Assembly (NCBI GenBank): GCA_007125875.1
Contig: SLCI01000005.1
Span: forward strand, 1 to 6,563
Source: Kiritimatiellia bacterium
Lineage (GTDB): Bacteria; Verrucomicrobiota; Kiritimatiellia; SLAD01
Reading direction: 5' to 3'
DNA: 6,563 nt
Numbering within the stretch: the first letter of the stretch is position 1; each line of letters begins with the position of its first letter. The position numbers were made by a program, and so were the translations under genes. Shown here piece after piece: positions 1-5,453 of the stretch. The notes under the pieces were generated by a model that searched no databases, was not told the DNA's origin, and saw only the letters and a list, made by a program, of their open reading frames with translations.

Positions 1-109
1 ATACCCGCCTTCGGCGTGATCTGGACTTTGCTCGACATGACTCGGGGTTTGGAGTTGTCGGTGGTGTCATTGGCTTGCCCGCAAGAGCACGGCCTTTGGA
101 GAAGAGCCT

Positions 110-162
110 GTCATTCCGAGCGGAGCCTGCCCTGAGCGTAGCCGAATGGGTCGAGGAATCTC
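110..162. repeat. Dispersed intergenic repeat (environmental-bacteria type)
   Basis: The stretch begins GTCATTCCGAGCGGAGCC and ends GTCGAGGAATCTC, so ATTCC at one end mirrors GGAAT at the other. Its middle, CCCTGAGCGTAGCCGAATGGG without its last base, resembles the widespread 'CCCTGAGCTTGTCGAA' intergenic repeat found in many environmental bacterial genomes. Such repeats often get annotated as spurious short proteins containing 'PALS..VEG/VEES'. The resemblance is from memory of that repeat class, not from a search. Only one copy is in this window. Confidence 0.55.
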
Positions 163-170
163 ATGCATTA

Positions 171-203
171 CCAGCAGCCCGTGCTGGCGAAGGGAGCTCC
201 CTT
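171..203. repeat. Hairpin plus 14-bp perfect palindrome
   Basis: Two adjacent symmetric elements lie here. CCAGCA (171-176) pairs with TGCTGG (182-187) around a 5-base loop. Two bases later AAGGGAGCTCCCTT (190-203) is a perfect 14-bp palindrome. No T tract follows, so this is not a classical intrinsic terminator. The elements sit just after the 110-162 repeat and may be part of the same intergenic repeat unit, or remnants of the terminator of a gene upstream of the window. Confidence 0.5.
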
Positions 204-258
204 AAAAGGGTGATCAGTGGGGTCAGTTGGGTTACGCTGGCTCGTATCATTATCGCAC

Positions 259-264
259 GGGAGG
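259..264 (+). promoter_or_regulatory. Ribosome binding site of the 273 gene
   Basis: GGGAGG ends eight bases before the ATG at 273. This strong Shine-Dalgarno match supports the start and argues that the short membrane protein is a real gene. Confidence 0.7.
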
Positions 265-272
265 TTTGAGAA

Positions 273-788
273 ATGAAAAGCTTGTTTCAGTATCGTTTCG
301 CTTTCTTTTATGCCATGGGGCTGACGGTGATCTTTTATTTGATCATCCCTGTTCTTCGCAACAGCGATAGCCCGGCGGTCCGCTATATGTATGATCTCTT
401 TGCGAGCCGCGGACCGGTGCCTGCCTTCATCGTGCTCATCTTTTTCTATGTTTTGATGATGGTGATCACGGCACGGCGTCGCGAAGATTACAAGAATTCA
501 CTGATCATCGGATTATACGCGTATACCGTTTTCCCGATCATACTCGGTTTCATGGCAACCGTGTTGGGGAGTGCCAGTGCGTTGGGGCGCTATAATCAGG
601 AGCTGCTCGCCGCCGCAACTGATGAAGACCGTGCGGAGGCCTTGTGGCATCTTATTGGAGGAATTGGTGTGGCTACTGATACGACGTTGCTAGGACTTTT
701 GTCGGCCTGCGCTCTTATACCGGTCATCTTCAGCCTGTGCGTTTCCAGAAAAGAAGAGGAGGCCGAATCGGTATCGGATTCCTGCTGA
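273..788 (+). CDS. Small four-helix inner-membrane protein, possibly MotA/TolQ/ExbB-like
   Basis: This 171-residue protein has four hydrophobic stretches at about residues 8-28, 49-67, 76-98 and 128-157, a basic ARRRED segment after the second helix, and a charged SRKEEEAE tail. It is therefore an integral inner-membrane protein with no signal peptide. The last helix, GGIGVATDTTLLGLLSACAL (128-148), resembles the 'xxAvAxxTTxxGLxxAxxx' pattern of the proton-channel helices of MotA, TolQ and ExbB. The large cytoplasmic loop of TolQ/ExbB is missing, and I see no partner of the MotB/ExbD type nearby, so the assignment is tentative and function is unknown. The start is well supported by GGGAGG at 259-264. 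The stop lies one base from the stop of the convergent protease gene, so the two genes share no room for a separate terminator. Confidence 0.75.
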   Translation: MKSLFQYRFAFFYAMGLTVIFYLIIPVLRNSDSPAVRYMYDLFASRGPVPAFIVLIFFYVLMMVITARRREDYKNSLIIGLYAYTVFPIILGFMATVLGSASALGRYNQELLAAATDEDRAEALWHLIGGIGVATDTTLLGLLSACALIPVIFSLCVSRKEEEAESVSDSC

Positions 789-789
789 T

Positions 790-2289
790 TCAAGGGATGG
801 TGACCGTGGCGCGATAGAATTCCTTCGGGGCGGTGGCAGGCGGGAGAACCTGCTCCCACTCGATTCCGTTTCCTGTGAATGAGATGACTTCCTGCCAATC
901 CGCGGGGTGCAGGAGATCGGTCGACTCTATGCGATAGAGGCGCTGGGTAGAGGTTCGCGAAAGGATGATGGCGATATTGGTTGCTGCGAGCAGGTCGATG
1001 CTATGAACCGCGAAGAAATCATTTGAGTCGACGGGATGTGTGTCGGCAATGAACTCCTGCAGCACGCTAAATCCGTCGCCGTCGAGATCCTGATCTTCTA
1101 TGTCATCGGTTTTGTTGGTGATGCCAAAGCTGGTCAGCCAGGTGAGGGGGATGCCTGAAATCGTGCTGCTGGGCGTGAAGGTGACCTCCAGCAAAGAGTT
1201 CGTTGTGACTTCCAGCACAACGTTTGTTTCCGGTAACCCGCGATTTCCCGTGTTGATATAAAGCGTATCGCTGTTCCACGCAATTTCGGCGATGTGGTGA
1301 TCTTCATTTTCGGCTATCACGAGAAAGTTGGTTGTGCGGCCGACGGGGATACTGGCGATCGCGTCGGGCGAAATCGTGCCGGGCCCGGTCACGCTGGTGG
1401 CTACGGTCGCGAACGCGTTCTCGTACTGCTCGAAGACGTCTCGTATCCAGCTATCATAGAGTGGCACCCGGGTTGAGCCCACATCATCGCCGTAGGTCCC
1501 ACGCCCCGCACCGTCGTTGTCATTGACATAGGAGTGCACCCCGACCACGACGGGGCCATCGCCAAAATCGGCCCAGACCGGCCCCCCGCTATCCAAAAAG
1601 ACGGCCATGCCTTCGCGGGGCCGCACACCACTGTCGCCGGGCGCATGAAAGCGATATTCGAAAGCGGTTGCCACGGGCGTCAAGGGCGCTACCGAGCCTC
1701 GCTGCCGGAGCGTGTTTTGTGCGGCGCGTAGCGTGCCGGCGCCGCCGGTTTCACCCGTTAATCCGGTGCCGCCCTGGCCGACCCCGACCGTGTCGAGCAG
1801 CACGCCAACCGCCAAATCGCCGTCGACTGCGTGCCAGAGGGCGGGAGAGGGCAGGGTAGCGCCTGCGGGGGGATGAATGAGCGCAAGAGCGATATCATGC
1901 TCAAGGCCACTCTCCAAAAGTCCGCCCCCGGACGTATCCCAGTCCGGGTGACGAATGAACTCGATCACCTCACTAATCACTCCGTTAACAGCAAAACGGC
2001 TCGGGGTCGAGATATGTGCAGCAGTCAATACCCAGCGGGGCTCGTCGGCGGTGAACTCCCCAACCAAGACGCCGGACCCGCGAATGGTGCCTCCGCCCGA
2101 CGTGAGCGCACCAACGGCCGGGAAGTTGGTGGCAGCCACGATGTAGTCCGTATCCGGTACATCATCCCGCCGAACGATGCCTTGCGCATCTCCTGCGGCT
2201 ATCAGCACGAGCATGGCTATCCATCGGCCACCCAGCCCTAGGCTGTGTTCACTCGTTCGTGTTCCCATGATCAGAGAATACCCTGCCAT
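790..2289 (-). CDS. Secreted trypsin-like serine protease (S1 family) with C-terminal extension
   Basis: The 499-residue protein starts with a basic/polar segment and a hydrophobic core (WIAMLVLIAAGDAQG, residues 23-37), which is a signal peptide probably cut after Ala35. The S1 catalytic domain spans about 38-285. His92 lies in LTAAH, Asp132 in EHDIALALI and Ser234 in LDSGGPV, so the triad is complete. Residues 293-375 resemble the beta-rich 'GxGTISPxxxxxVxxGxxxxFxIxA' repeat of bacterial surface proteins. Residues 399-426 hold an Asp-rich DLDGDG Ca-binding-like segment ending in ADTHPVDSNDFF, and 449-499 form a YRIESTDLLHPADW tail typical of PVC-group exported proteins. Oddly, the residue before the DSGGP motif is Leu232, where chymotrypsin numbering has oxyanion-hole Gly193. 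Almost no propeptide separates the predicted signal cleavage site from IVRRDD. Upstream, AAAGAG is a weak ribosome binding site, and Met8 has none better. Substrate is unknown. Confidence 0.9.
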   Translation of the reverse strand: MAGYSLIMGTRTSEHSLGLGGRWIAMLVLIAAGDAQGIVRRDDVPDTDYIVAATNFPAVGALTSGGGTIRGSGVLVGEFTADEPRWVLTAAHISTPSRFAVNGVISEVIEFIRHPDWDTSGGGLLESGLEHDIALALIHPPAGATLPSPALWHAVDGDLAVGVLLDTVGVGQGGTGLTGETGGAGTLRAAQNTLRQRGSVAPLTPVATAFEYRFHAPGDSGVRPREGMAVFLDSGGPVWADFGDGPVVVGVHSYVNDNDGAGRGTYGDDVGSTRVPLYDSWIRDVFEQYENAFATVATSVTGPGTISPDAIASIPVGRTTNFLVIAENEDHHIAEIAWNSDTLYINTGNRGLPETNVVLEVTTNSLLEVTFTPSSTISGIPLTWLTSFGITNKTDDIEDQDLDGDGFSVLQEFIADTHPVDSNDFFAVHSIDLLAATNIAIILSRTSTQRLYRIESTDLLHPADWQEVISFTGNGIEWEQVLPPATAPKEFYRATVTIP

Positions 2290-2342
2290 GCGCTCTTTGC
2301 AAAGTCATACGAAAGTCGTCGACTTCCCGTCGTGCGGACCTG

Positions 2343-2352
2343 TGAAAACGCT
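2343..2352 (+). promoter_or_regulatory. Candidate LacI-family operator half-site
   Basis: TGAAAACGCT matches the first ten positions of the cre-like consensus TGWAARCGYTWNCA bound by CcpA and related LacI/GalR proteins, including the central CpG into which the leucine of the hinge helix inserts. The right half is poor (GTACA). It lies immediately upstream of the TACAAT -10-like box at 2354-2359, where binding would block transcription of the repressor gene. This is a candidate for autoregulation only. Confidence 0.3.
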
Positions 2353-2396
2353 GTACAATCAGGGCCCGGTGGGCTTTCATATACCCTTAAGTGTAT

Positions 2397-2407
2397 TGGG
2401 TAACCCA
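2397..2407. repeat. 11-bp inverted repeat TGGGTAACCCA
   Basis: TGGGT and ACCCA form a perfect 5+5 inverted repeat around one central A. It lies 32 bp upstream of the repressor start, and a second ACCC occurs at 2383-2386. It could be an operator or a 5'-leader element. It lacks the central CpG usual for LacI-family operators, so the link to the neighbouring repressor is weak. Confidence 0.35.
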
Positions 2408-2438
2408 TGGATAACGTAACAGAGGAATAGGCTCAAAG

Positions 2439-3470
2439 ATGACACCCCCACGTACGACCATTAAAGATATCGCCAAAGAATGTGGCGTTTCGTTGAGCAC
2501 GGTTTCGCTGGTACTCAATGATAATCCGCGTATTAGCGAGAAGACCCGCGAAAAAGTTCAGGAGGCGGTGCGACGTCATTCCTATCAGCCGAACCAGCAG
2601 GCGCGAGGTTTGGCCTCCAAGTCGAGCAGCATTATGAGCGTGGTGGTGCCCAACCTTAAAAACGTTTTTTCAGATGTGTACTTCGGCGAAATTCTGAGCG
2701 GTATTCATGAGGAGGCCAATCAAGCCAACTACAAGCTGCTGCTCGATGTGGCGAACCAGCGCTTTGCGGATAACCAGGATTACATCAATATCATTCGTTC
2801 GCGCCGTGCCGATGGCATGTTGTTTATCGCGTCCTCTATCAACGAGTCTTACCTGCGCGGGGTTGAGCAGTATCAATTACCGTTTCTGTTGGTGAACCAT
2901 TACTATCCGACCAGCAAACTCAATTACATCGCGGTCGACTACAAAGCTTCCGCGGTGATGGCGGCTGATTACTTGATCTCCTTGGGGCATCGCCGGATTG
3001 GCCTGATCGCGGGCATCAATACCTATACTGGATTGGATTTCCGTGACTCCTTTTTGACGCATTGTCGTCAGCAAGGGCTGGTTGAGTCAGATCTGCCCTG
3101 GGAGGATGGTGGCGATCAGTGGAATCAAGAGGGCGGCTTCGAAACGGCGCGTCGGTTGATGGAGAAGCGCACGGATCTGACTGCGATTATGGCCGCGAAT
3201 GATCGGATGGCGATGGGTGCGATCAGCTATTTGCACAGCAAGGGGTTGCAGGTGCCCGGCGACGTTTCTGTGATGGGCGTCGATGACATTCCTGCTGCGC
3301 CTTTTACTTCGCCGGCTTTAACGACGATCAAGCACGATCTTTCCGAGGTTGGCCGCCAATCGTTCCGCAAAGTCCTCGCCTTATTCAAGGGCGAGATTGA
3401 GTCGTGTCGCGAGTTGTTGCCGGCTTCGCTGCTCAAGCGAGACTCGACCGGCCCTGCGAAGTCGTCATGA
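2439..3470 (+). CDS. LacI/GalR-family transcriptional repressor
   Basis: This 343-residue protein has the usual length and layout of the family. An N-terminal helix-turn-helix (TTIKDIAKECGVSLSTVSLVLN, about 6-27) is followed by a hinge helix YQPNQQARGLASKSS (49-63), where Leu58 is the expected leucine that wedges into a central CpG of the operator. The periplasmic-binding-protein-like effector domain runs from about 65 to 335, with VVVPNLKNVFSDVYFGEILSGI at its start, the conserved LGHRRIGLI at 182-190, MAANDRMAMGA at 251-261 and VMGVDDIPAAPFTSPALTTI at 278-297. It should bind DNA as a dimer and respond to a small ligand, typically a sugar or nucleoside. The ligand cannot be read from the sequence, and no sugar-use genes are in the window. 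AGAGGA at 2421-2426 is a plausible ribosome binding site. The stop overlaps the start of the NYN ribonuclease gene, so the two are almost certainly cotranscribed. Confidence 0.95.
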   Translation: MTPPRTTIKDIAKECGVSLSTVSLVLNDNPRISEKTREKVQEAVRRHSYQPNQQARGLASKSSSIMSVVVPNLKNVFSDVYFGEILSGIHEEANQANYKLLLDVANQRFADNQDYINIIRSRRADGMLFIASSINESYLRGVEQYQLPFLLVNHYYPTSKLNYIAVDYKASAVMAADYLISLGHRRIGLIAGINTYTGLDFRDSFLTHCRQQGLVESDLPWEDGGDQWNQEGGFETARRLMEKRTDLTAIMAANDRMAMGAISYLHSKGLQVPGDVSVMGVDDIPAAPFTSPALTTIKHDLSEVGRQSFRKVLALFKGEIESCRELLPASLLKRDSTGPAKSS

Positions 3471-3952
3471 GCCCTGGGGCGGTGCAGTGGCTGATTATTG
3501 ATGGGTACAGCCTGTTGCATCGTGATCCTGACCTGAAGCCTTTGTTGCGTCAGCGGTTGGAGCTGGCTCGGCAGCGTTTGATCCGCAAAGTGGAGCCGGT
3601 GATGGGGGATTGGGCCGATCGGATTACGATTGTATTCGATGGCCGCGGCGACCGAGGCGGTACCGATTCATTGGATTCTGCGATTGAGGTTTTCTTTGCG
3701 CCAGCCCGTTACACGGCGGATACCGTGATTGAGCGGTTGGTGCATGCGGCGTCTGATCCGGCGGCCGTGTTGGTTGTGACGTCAGATCGTGCGGAGCGTG
3801 AGACGGTCAGTGCGGCGGGCGCGGATACGTTGTCGTGTGGTGACTTTCTTGAACGTTTGGCGCGGGACGAGGCGCGTGGTCGATCTCGTTCATCCGGGCC
3901 ACGGATGCGTGGTGGCGTGAGTGGCTCGTTGGGCGATCATTTCCCTGTGTGA
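3467..3952 (+). CDS. YacP/Rae1-like NYN-domain (PIN-like) ribonuclease
   Basis: The 161-residue protein fits the YacP-type NYN family, whose Bacillus subtilis member Rae1 is a ribosome-associated mRNA endonuclease. The visible motifs, in order, are LIIDGYSLLH (9-18, Asp12), ITIVFDGRGD (53-62, Asp58), FFAPARYTADTVIERL (76-91, Asp85) and VLVVTSDRAE (101-110, Asp107). They provide the acidic metal-binding residues of a PIN-like fold. The usual DGYN is DGYS here. The tail after residue 136 is rich in Arg, Ser and Gly and looks disordered or RNA-binding. I chose the ATG at 3467 because it overlaps the repressor stop as ATGA and leaves only seven residues before the first beta strand. A GTG at 3404 would add 21 residues of shadow sequence. 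No Shine-Dalgarno is evident, which points to translational coupling. The cellular role is inferred from the family only. Confidence 0.85.
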   Translation: MSPGAVQWLIIDGYSLLHRDPDLKPLLRQRLELARQRLIRKVEPVMGDWADRITIVFDGRGDRGGTDSLDSAIEVFFAPARYTADTVIERLVHAASDPAAVLVVTSDRAERETVSAAGADTLSCGDFLERLARDEARGRSRSSGPRMRGGVSGSLGDHFPV

Positions 3953-3955
3953 CGA

Positions 3956-3970
3956 CCCTGCGGTCCAGGG
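3956..3970 (+). terminator. GC-rich hairpin just after the nuclease stop
   Basis: CCCTG (3956-3960) and CAGGG (3966-3970) pair around CGGTC, starting four bases after the TGA. There is no T tract, so it is at most a weak terminator or a 3'-end stabilising hairpin for the repressor-nuclease transcript. Confidence 0.3.
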
Positions 3971-4009
3971 AGTGTAGGGCGCCCGCTCCTGTGGCGCATG
4001 GGATGTGTT

Positions 4010-4050
4010 GTAGGGCGTCCGCTTGCGGATCGCCGTCTTTGGCGGTGGCC
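4010..4050. repeat. Hairpin repeat, copy 1
   Basis: This unit begins TGTAGGGCGTCCGCTTGCGG and ends ATCGCCGTCTTTGGCGGTGGC plus C. TCCGC/GCGGA can pair in the first half, and CGCC (4031-4034) pairs with GGCG (4041-4044) around GTCTTT in the second. The second half recurs almost exactly at 4336-4357. The start TGTAGGGCG also occurs at 3973-3981 without the second half, suggesting a partial third copy. Confidence 0.6.
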
Positions 4051-4138
4051 GAAGGGGTCGCGCGAGGTCCGTGCCAGCTACGACCTATCGCGTTGTTGCG
4101 CGGTCCGGCGCGGACAAGAGTCCAGCACCGCCCCGCGC

Positions 4139-4152
4139 GCCTAGCGCTAGGC
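4139..4152. repeat. 14-bp perfect palindrome GCCTAGCGCTAGGC
   Basis: The sequence equals its own reverse complement over 14 bp and contains CTAG twice. It lies in the non-coding region between the two hairpin-repeat copies. Possible roles are a protein-binding site or part of a larger repeat. No function can be assigned. Confidence 0.5.
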
Positions 4153-4176
4153 CGCATCTGACCCGTTCCCCGCGCT

Positions 4177-4196
4177 CAAATTCGCGAGCGAATTTG
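4177..4196. repeat. 20-bp inverted repeat CAAATTCGC-GA-GCGAATTTG
   Basis: Two perfect 9-bp arms (4177-4185 and 4188-4196) are separated by only GA. As DNA this is a strong near-palindromic site of operator size. As RNA the loop would be tight. No T tract follows on either strand. It is much more AT-rich in its arms than the surrounding sequence. Confidence 0.55.
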
Positions 4197-4304
4197 CCCC
4201 CTTCGCCCACCGCACAGCACCCTGCGGGGCTCCGGTTGTTGGGCTGTTGAAAGGTTCAAAAGTCGGCTTCCGCTTTCGGTGATGCGTTCTGTTGCGGGAT
4301 TCTG

Positions 4305-4359
4305 TGTAGGCCGACCCTCTGCGGTCGGCGCTTCGGATCGCCATCTTTGGCGGTGGCTA
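4305..4359. repeat. Hairpin repeat, copy 2
   Basis: This copy shares the TGTAGG start and the GGATCGCC-(G/A)-TCTTTGGCGGTGGC end with the copy at 4010-4050. Its first hairpin is different but stronger: GCCGACC (4310-4316) pairs perfectly with GGTCGGC (4323-4329) around six bases. The differing stem with preserved pairing suggests that structure matters more than sequence. The unit runs up to and includes the lipB stop codon (4357-4359), so read on the minus strand it directly follows the lipB coding region and could act in 3'-end formation. Confidence 0.6.
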
Positions 4360-5046
4360 GACGGGCAAGTTCGCGGGCGTGCGCGGGATGAGGGGGCGGC
4401 CACAGACGGATTCGAAGTGGTGTTGCAATCGGTCTCGAACGATTCTCAGGCTTGGCGTTTGGTCGCCGAGCAGCTGTTTTAGTGAACACACTGGGTCACC
4501 CGCCAAGCCGCAAGGTACGATCAATTGAAAACCTGCCAAGTCGACATCCACATTGAAGCTGAGGCCGTGCAGGGTGATGCCGCGTTTGAGATGAAATCCA
4601 ATCGCAGCGATTTTGCCGGCTTCTGTCCATGCGCCGTTTTTGCCTGGCACGCGGAACGCTTCCACGTCGAAATCGGCGCAGGTCCGTATGACCATTTCCT
4701 CCATATTGTGGAGATAGCCGTGCGCGTCGGCGCCTAAGCCGCCGAGGCGCAGGATGGGGTACACGATCCATTGGCCGGGCGCGTGATAGGTGACGTCACC
4801 GCCACGGCCCGCGCGATGAAAGTCGATGCCTTGCTTGTGCAGTTGGTCAGGCGAAACGAGCAGGTGCTGGGTGCGTCCCCGCCGGCCCAACGTGACCACG
4901 GATTGATGCTGCAAAAACAGCACCGTATCGGGGATGCGCTGCTCGTATCGTGCGCGTGCCAGCGTTTCCTGCAGGGCTTCTGTTGGGGCAAAGGGTTGCG
5001 GGTCGGGAAAGGTCACGGCCCAGCCGTGCGCCGCTTGCTCACTCAT
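4357..5046 (-). CDS. lipB: Octanoyltransferase LipB (lipoyl/octanoyl-ACP:protein transferase)
   Basis: LipB moves the octanoyl group from octanoyl-ACP to the conserved lysine of lipoyl-domain proteins, the first step of lipoate assembly in the cytoplasm. This 229-residue protein is of usual length. It shows the family signature RGGDVTYHAPGQWIVYPIL at 81-99, with HAPG for the more common HGPG. It also shows GAWTEAGKIAAIG at 138-150 with active-site Lys145, ITLHGLSFNVDVDL at 157-170, and IVPCGLAGDPVCSL at 176-189 with catalytic Cys179. The ATG at 5046 is chosen because it overlaps the gcvH stop by 8 bp and gives the normal N terminus. An upstream in-frame start at 5139 would only read through gcvH sequence. 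There is no clear ribosome binding site, consistent with coupling to gcvH. LipA, which would insert the sulfurs, is not in the window. Confidence 0.95.
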   Translation of the reverse strand: MSEQAAHGWAVTFPDPQPFAPTEALQETLARARYEQRIPDTVLFLQHQSVVTLGRRGRTQHLLVSPDQLHKQGIDFHRAGRGGDVTYHAPGQWIVYPILRLGGLGADAHGYLHNMEEMVIRTCADFDVEAFRVPGKNGAWTEAGKIAAIGFHLKRGITLHGLSFNVDVDLAGFQLIVPCGLAGDPVCSLKQLLGDQTPSLRIVRDRLQHHFESVCGRPLIPRTPANLPV

Positions 5047-5422
5047 TCGGTAGTGTTTCTTCGTACTGATCGGCATCCAGCAATTGATCGAGGTCAGCGA
5101 CATTATCCGGCGTAACGCGTAGGAGCCAGCCTTCACCATACGGATCGGTATTGATGAGTTCGGGGCTGCTGTCGAGTGCGTCGTTTACTTCCACAATGGT
5201 TCCGCTGATTGGGGCGTAAATGTCTGAGGCCGCCTTGACTGATTCCAGTACGGCCACTTCCTCTTCCGCTTCGATGTGATCACCTGCTTGCGGCAATTCT
5301 ACATAGGTCAGATCAGACAATTGAGATTGCGCGAAATCAGTGATGCCGATGATTACGGAATCGTCATCCAACTGCACCCACTCGTGGGTCTTGGTAAATT
5401 TAAGATCTTTGGGTACATTCAT
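5039..5422 (-). CDS. gcvH: Glycine cleavage system H protein (lipoyl carrier)
   Basis: The 127-residue protein has the full GcvH fold length. It opens with LKFTKTHEWVQ (7-17), continues with IIGITDFAQSQLSDLTYVELP (24-44), and contains the lipoylation loop AVLESVKAASDIYAP with Lys63 as the modified residue. It ends with GTIVEVNDAL and the NTDPYGEGWLLRV motif. GcvH shuttles the aminomethyl group between the P, T and L proteins of the glycine cleavage complex, and free H protein is also an acceptor for octanoate in lipoate synthesis. It is the first gene of a two-gene operon with lipB, which supplies its cofactor. The genes for P, T and L proteins are not adjacent. GGAG at 5436-5433 on the minus strand lies 10 bases before the ATG. 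No glycine-riboswitch-like structure is evident in the 103-bp upstream region. Confidence 0.97.
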   Translation of the reverse strand: MNVPKDLKFTKTHEWVQLDDDSVIIGITDFAQSQLSDLTYVELPQAGDHIEAEEEVAVLESVKAASDIYAPISGTIVEVNDALDSSPELINTDPYGEGWLLRVTPDNVADLDQLLDADQYEETLPNE

Positions 5423-5453
5423 GTCCGGACATCTCCATTTGGTTTTCGATTTC

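Larger units (their letters stand above)
1..272. other. Non-coding region with repeat and hairpins
   Basis: No convincing gene is visible upstream of the membrane-protein gene that starts at 273. A 64-codon open frame at 75-269 lies over a dispersed repeat and has no recognisable domain, so I treat it as non-coding. The stretch contains a small CGCC/GGCG hairpin at 6-16, the repeat at 110-162, a hairpin at 171-187 and a 14-bp palindrome at 190-203, then unstructured sequence leading to the ribosome binding site at 259-264. The promoter for the 273 gene cannot be picked out with confidence. Confidence 0.6.
2290..2438. promoter_or_regulatory. Divergent control region between protease and LacI-family genes
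   Basis: This 149-bp region must contain promoters for both divergent genes. It carries several symmetric sites: the palindrome CTTTGCAAAG (2295-2304), a TGAAAACGCT half-site (2343-2352), a GCCC/GGGC mini-hairpin (2364-2374) and TGGGTAACCCA (2397-2407). TACAAT at 2354-2359 is a good -10 box for the plus strand, but no convincing -35 box lies at the right distance. A LacI-family regulator next to its own divergent region commonly controls itself and the neighbour. That this holds for the protease here is inference. Confidence 0.45.
3953..4356. other. Repeat-rich intergenic region
   Basis: No credible gene is present in these ~400 bases between the convergent nuclease and lipB genes. Open frames on both strands are low-complexity Arg/Pro/Ala-rich translations of GC-rich repeats. 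The region is packed with inverted repeats: CCCTG/CAGGG at 3956-3970, GGGCGCCC at 3977-3984, GTCCG/CGGAC at 4103-4115, the palindromes at 4139-4152 and 4177-4196, and the two repeat copies listed separately. Structured RNA or an intergenic repeat cluster are both possible. Confidence 0.65.

Noticed and set aside
75..269. 64-codon open frame on the plus strand
   Set aside because: It runs through the dispersed repeat at 110-162, has no domain or ribosome binding site, and its translation has the VEESH-type pattern of a misread repeat.
1831..2241. 136-codon plus-strand open frame inside the protease gene
   Set aside because: It is antisense to the signal peptide and catalytic-domain region of a clear protease and has no recognisable domain.
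3404..3466. GTG start giving the NYN protein 21 extra residues
   Set aside because: The extension is a frame-shifted reading of the repressor C terminus. The ATGA overlap at 3467 gives the normal family N terminus.
3807..4157. 116-codon minus-strand open frame over the nuclease end and intergenic repeats
   Set aside because: Its Arg/Pro/His-rich composition, its overlap with the nuclease gene and its run through repeat sequence indicate a GC-driven shadow.
3973..4359. CRISPR array
   Set aside because: There are only two to three imperfect, widely and unevenly spaced copies, with no constant-length repeats or spacers and no cas genes.
5047..5139. Longer lipB start
   Set aside because: The extra 31 residues are antiparallel-free reading of gcvH in another frame and do not resemble LipB. 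The ATG at 5046 matches the family start.
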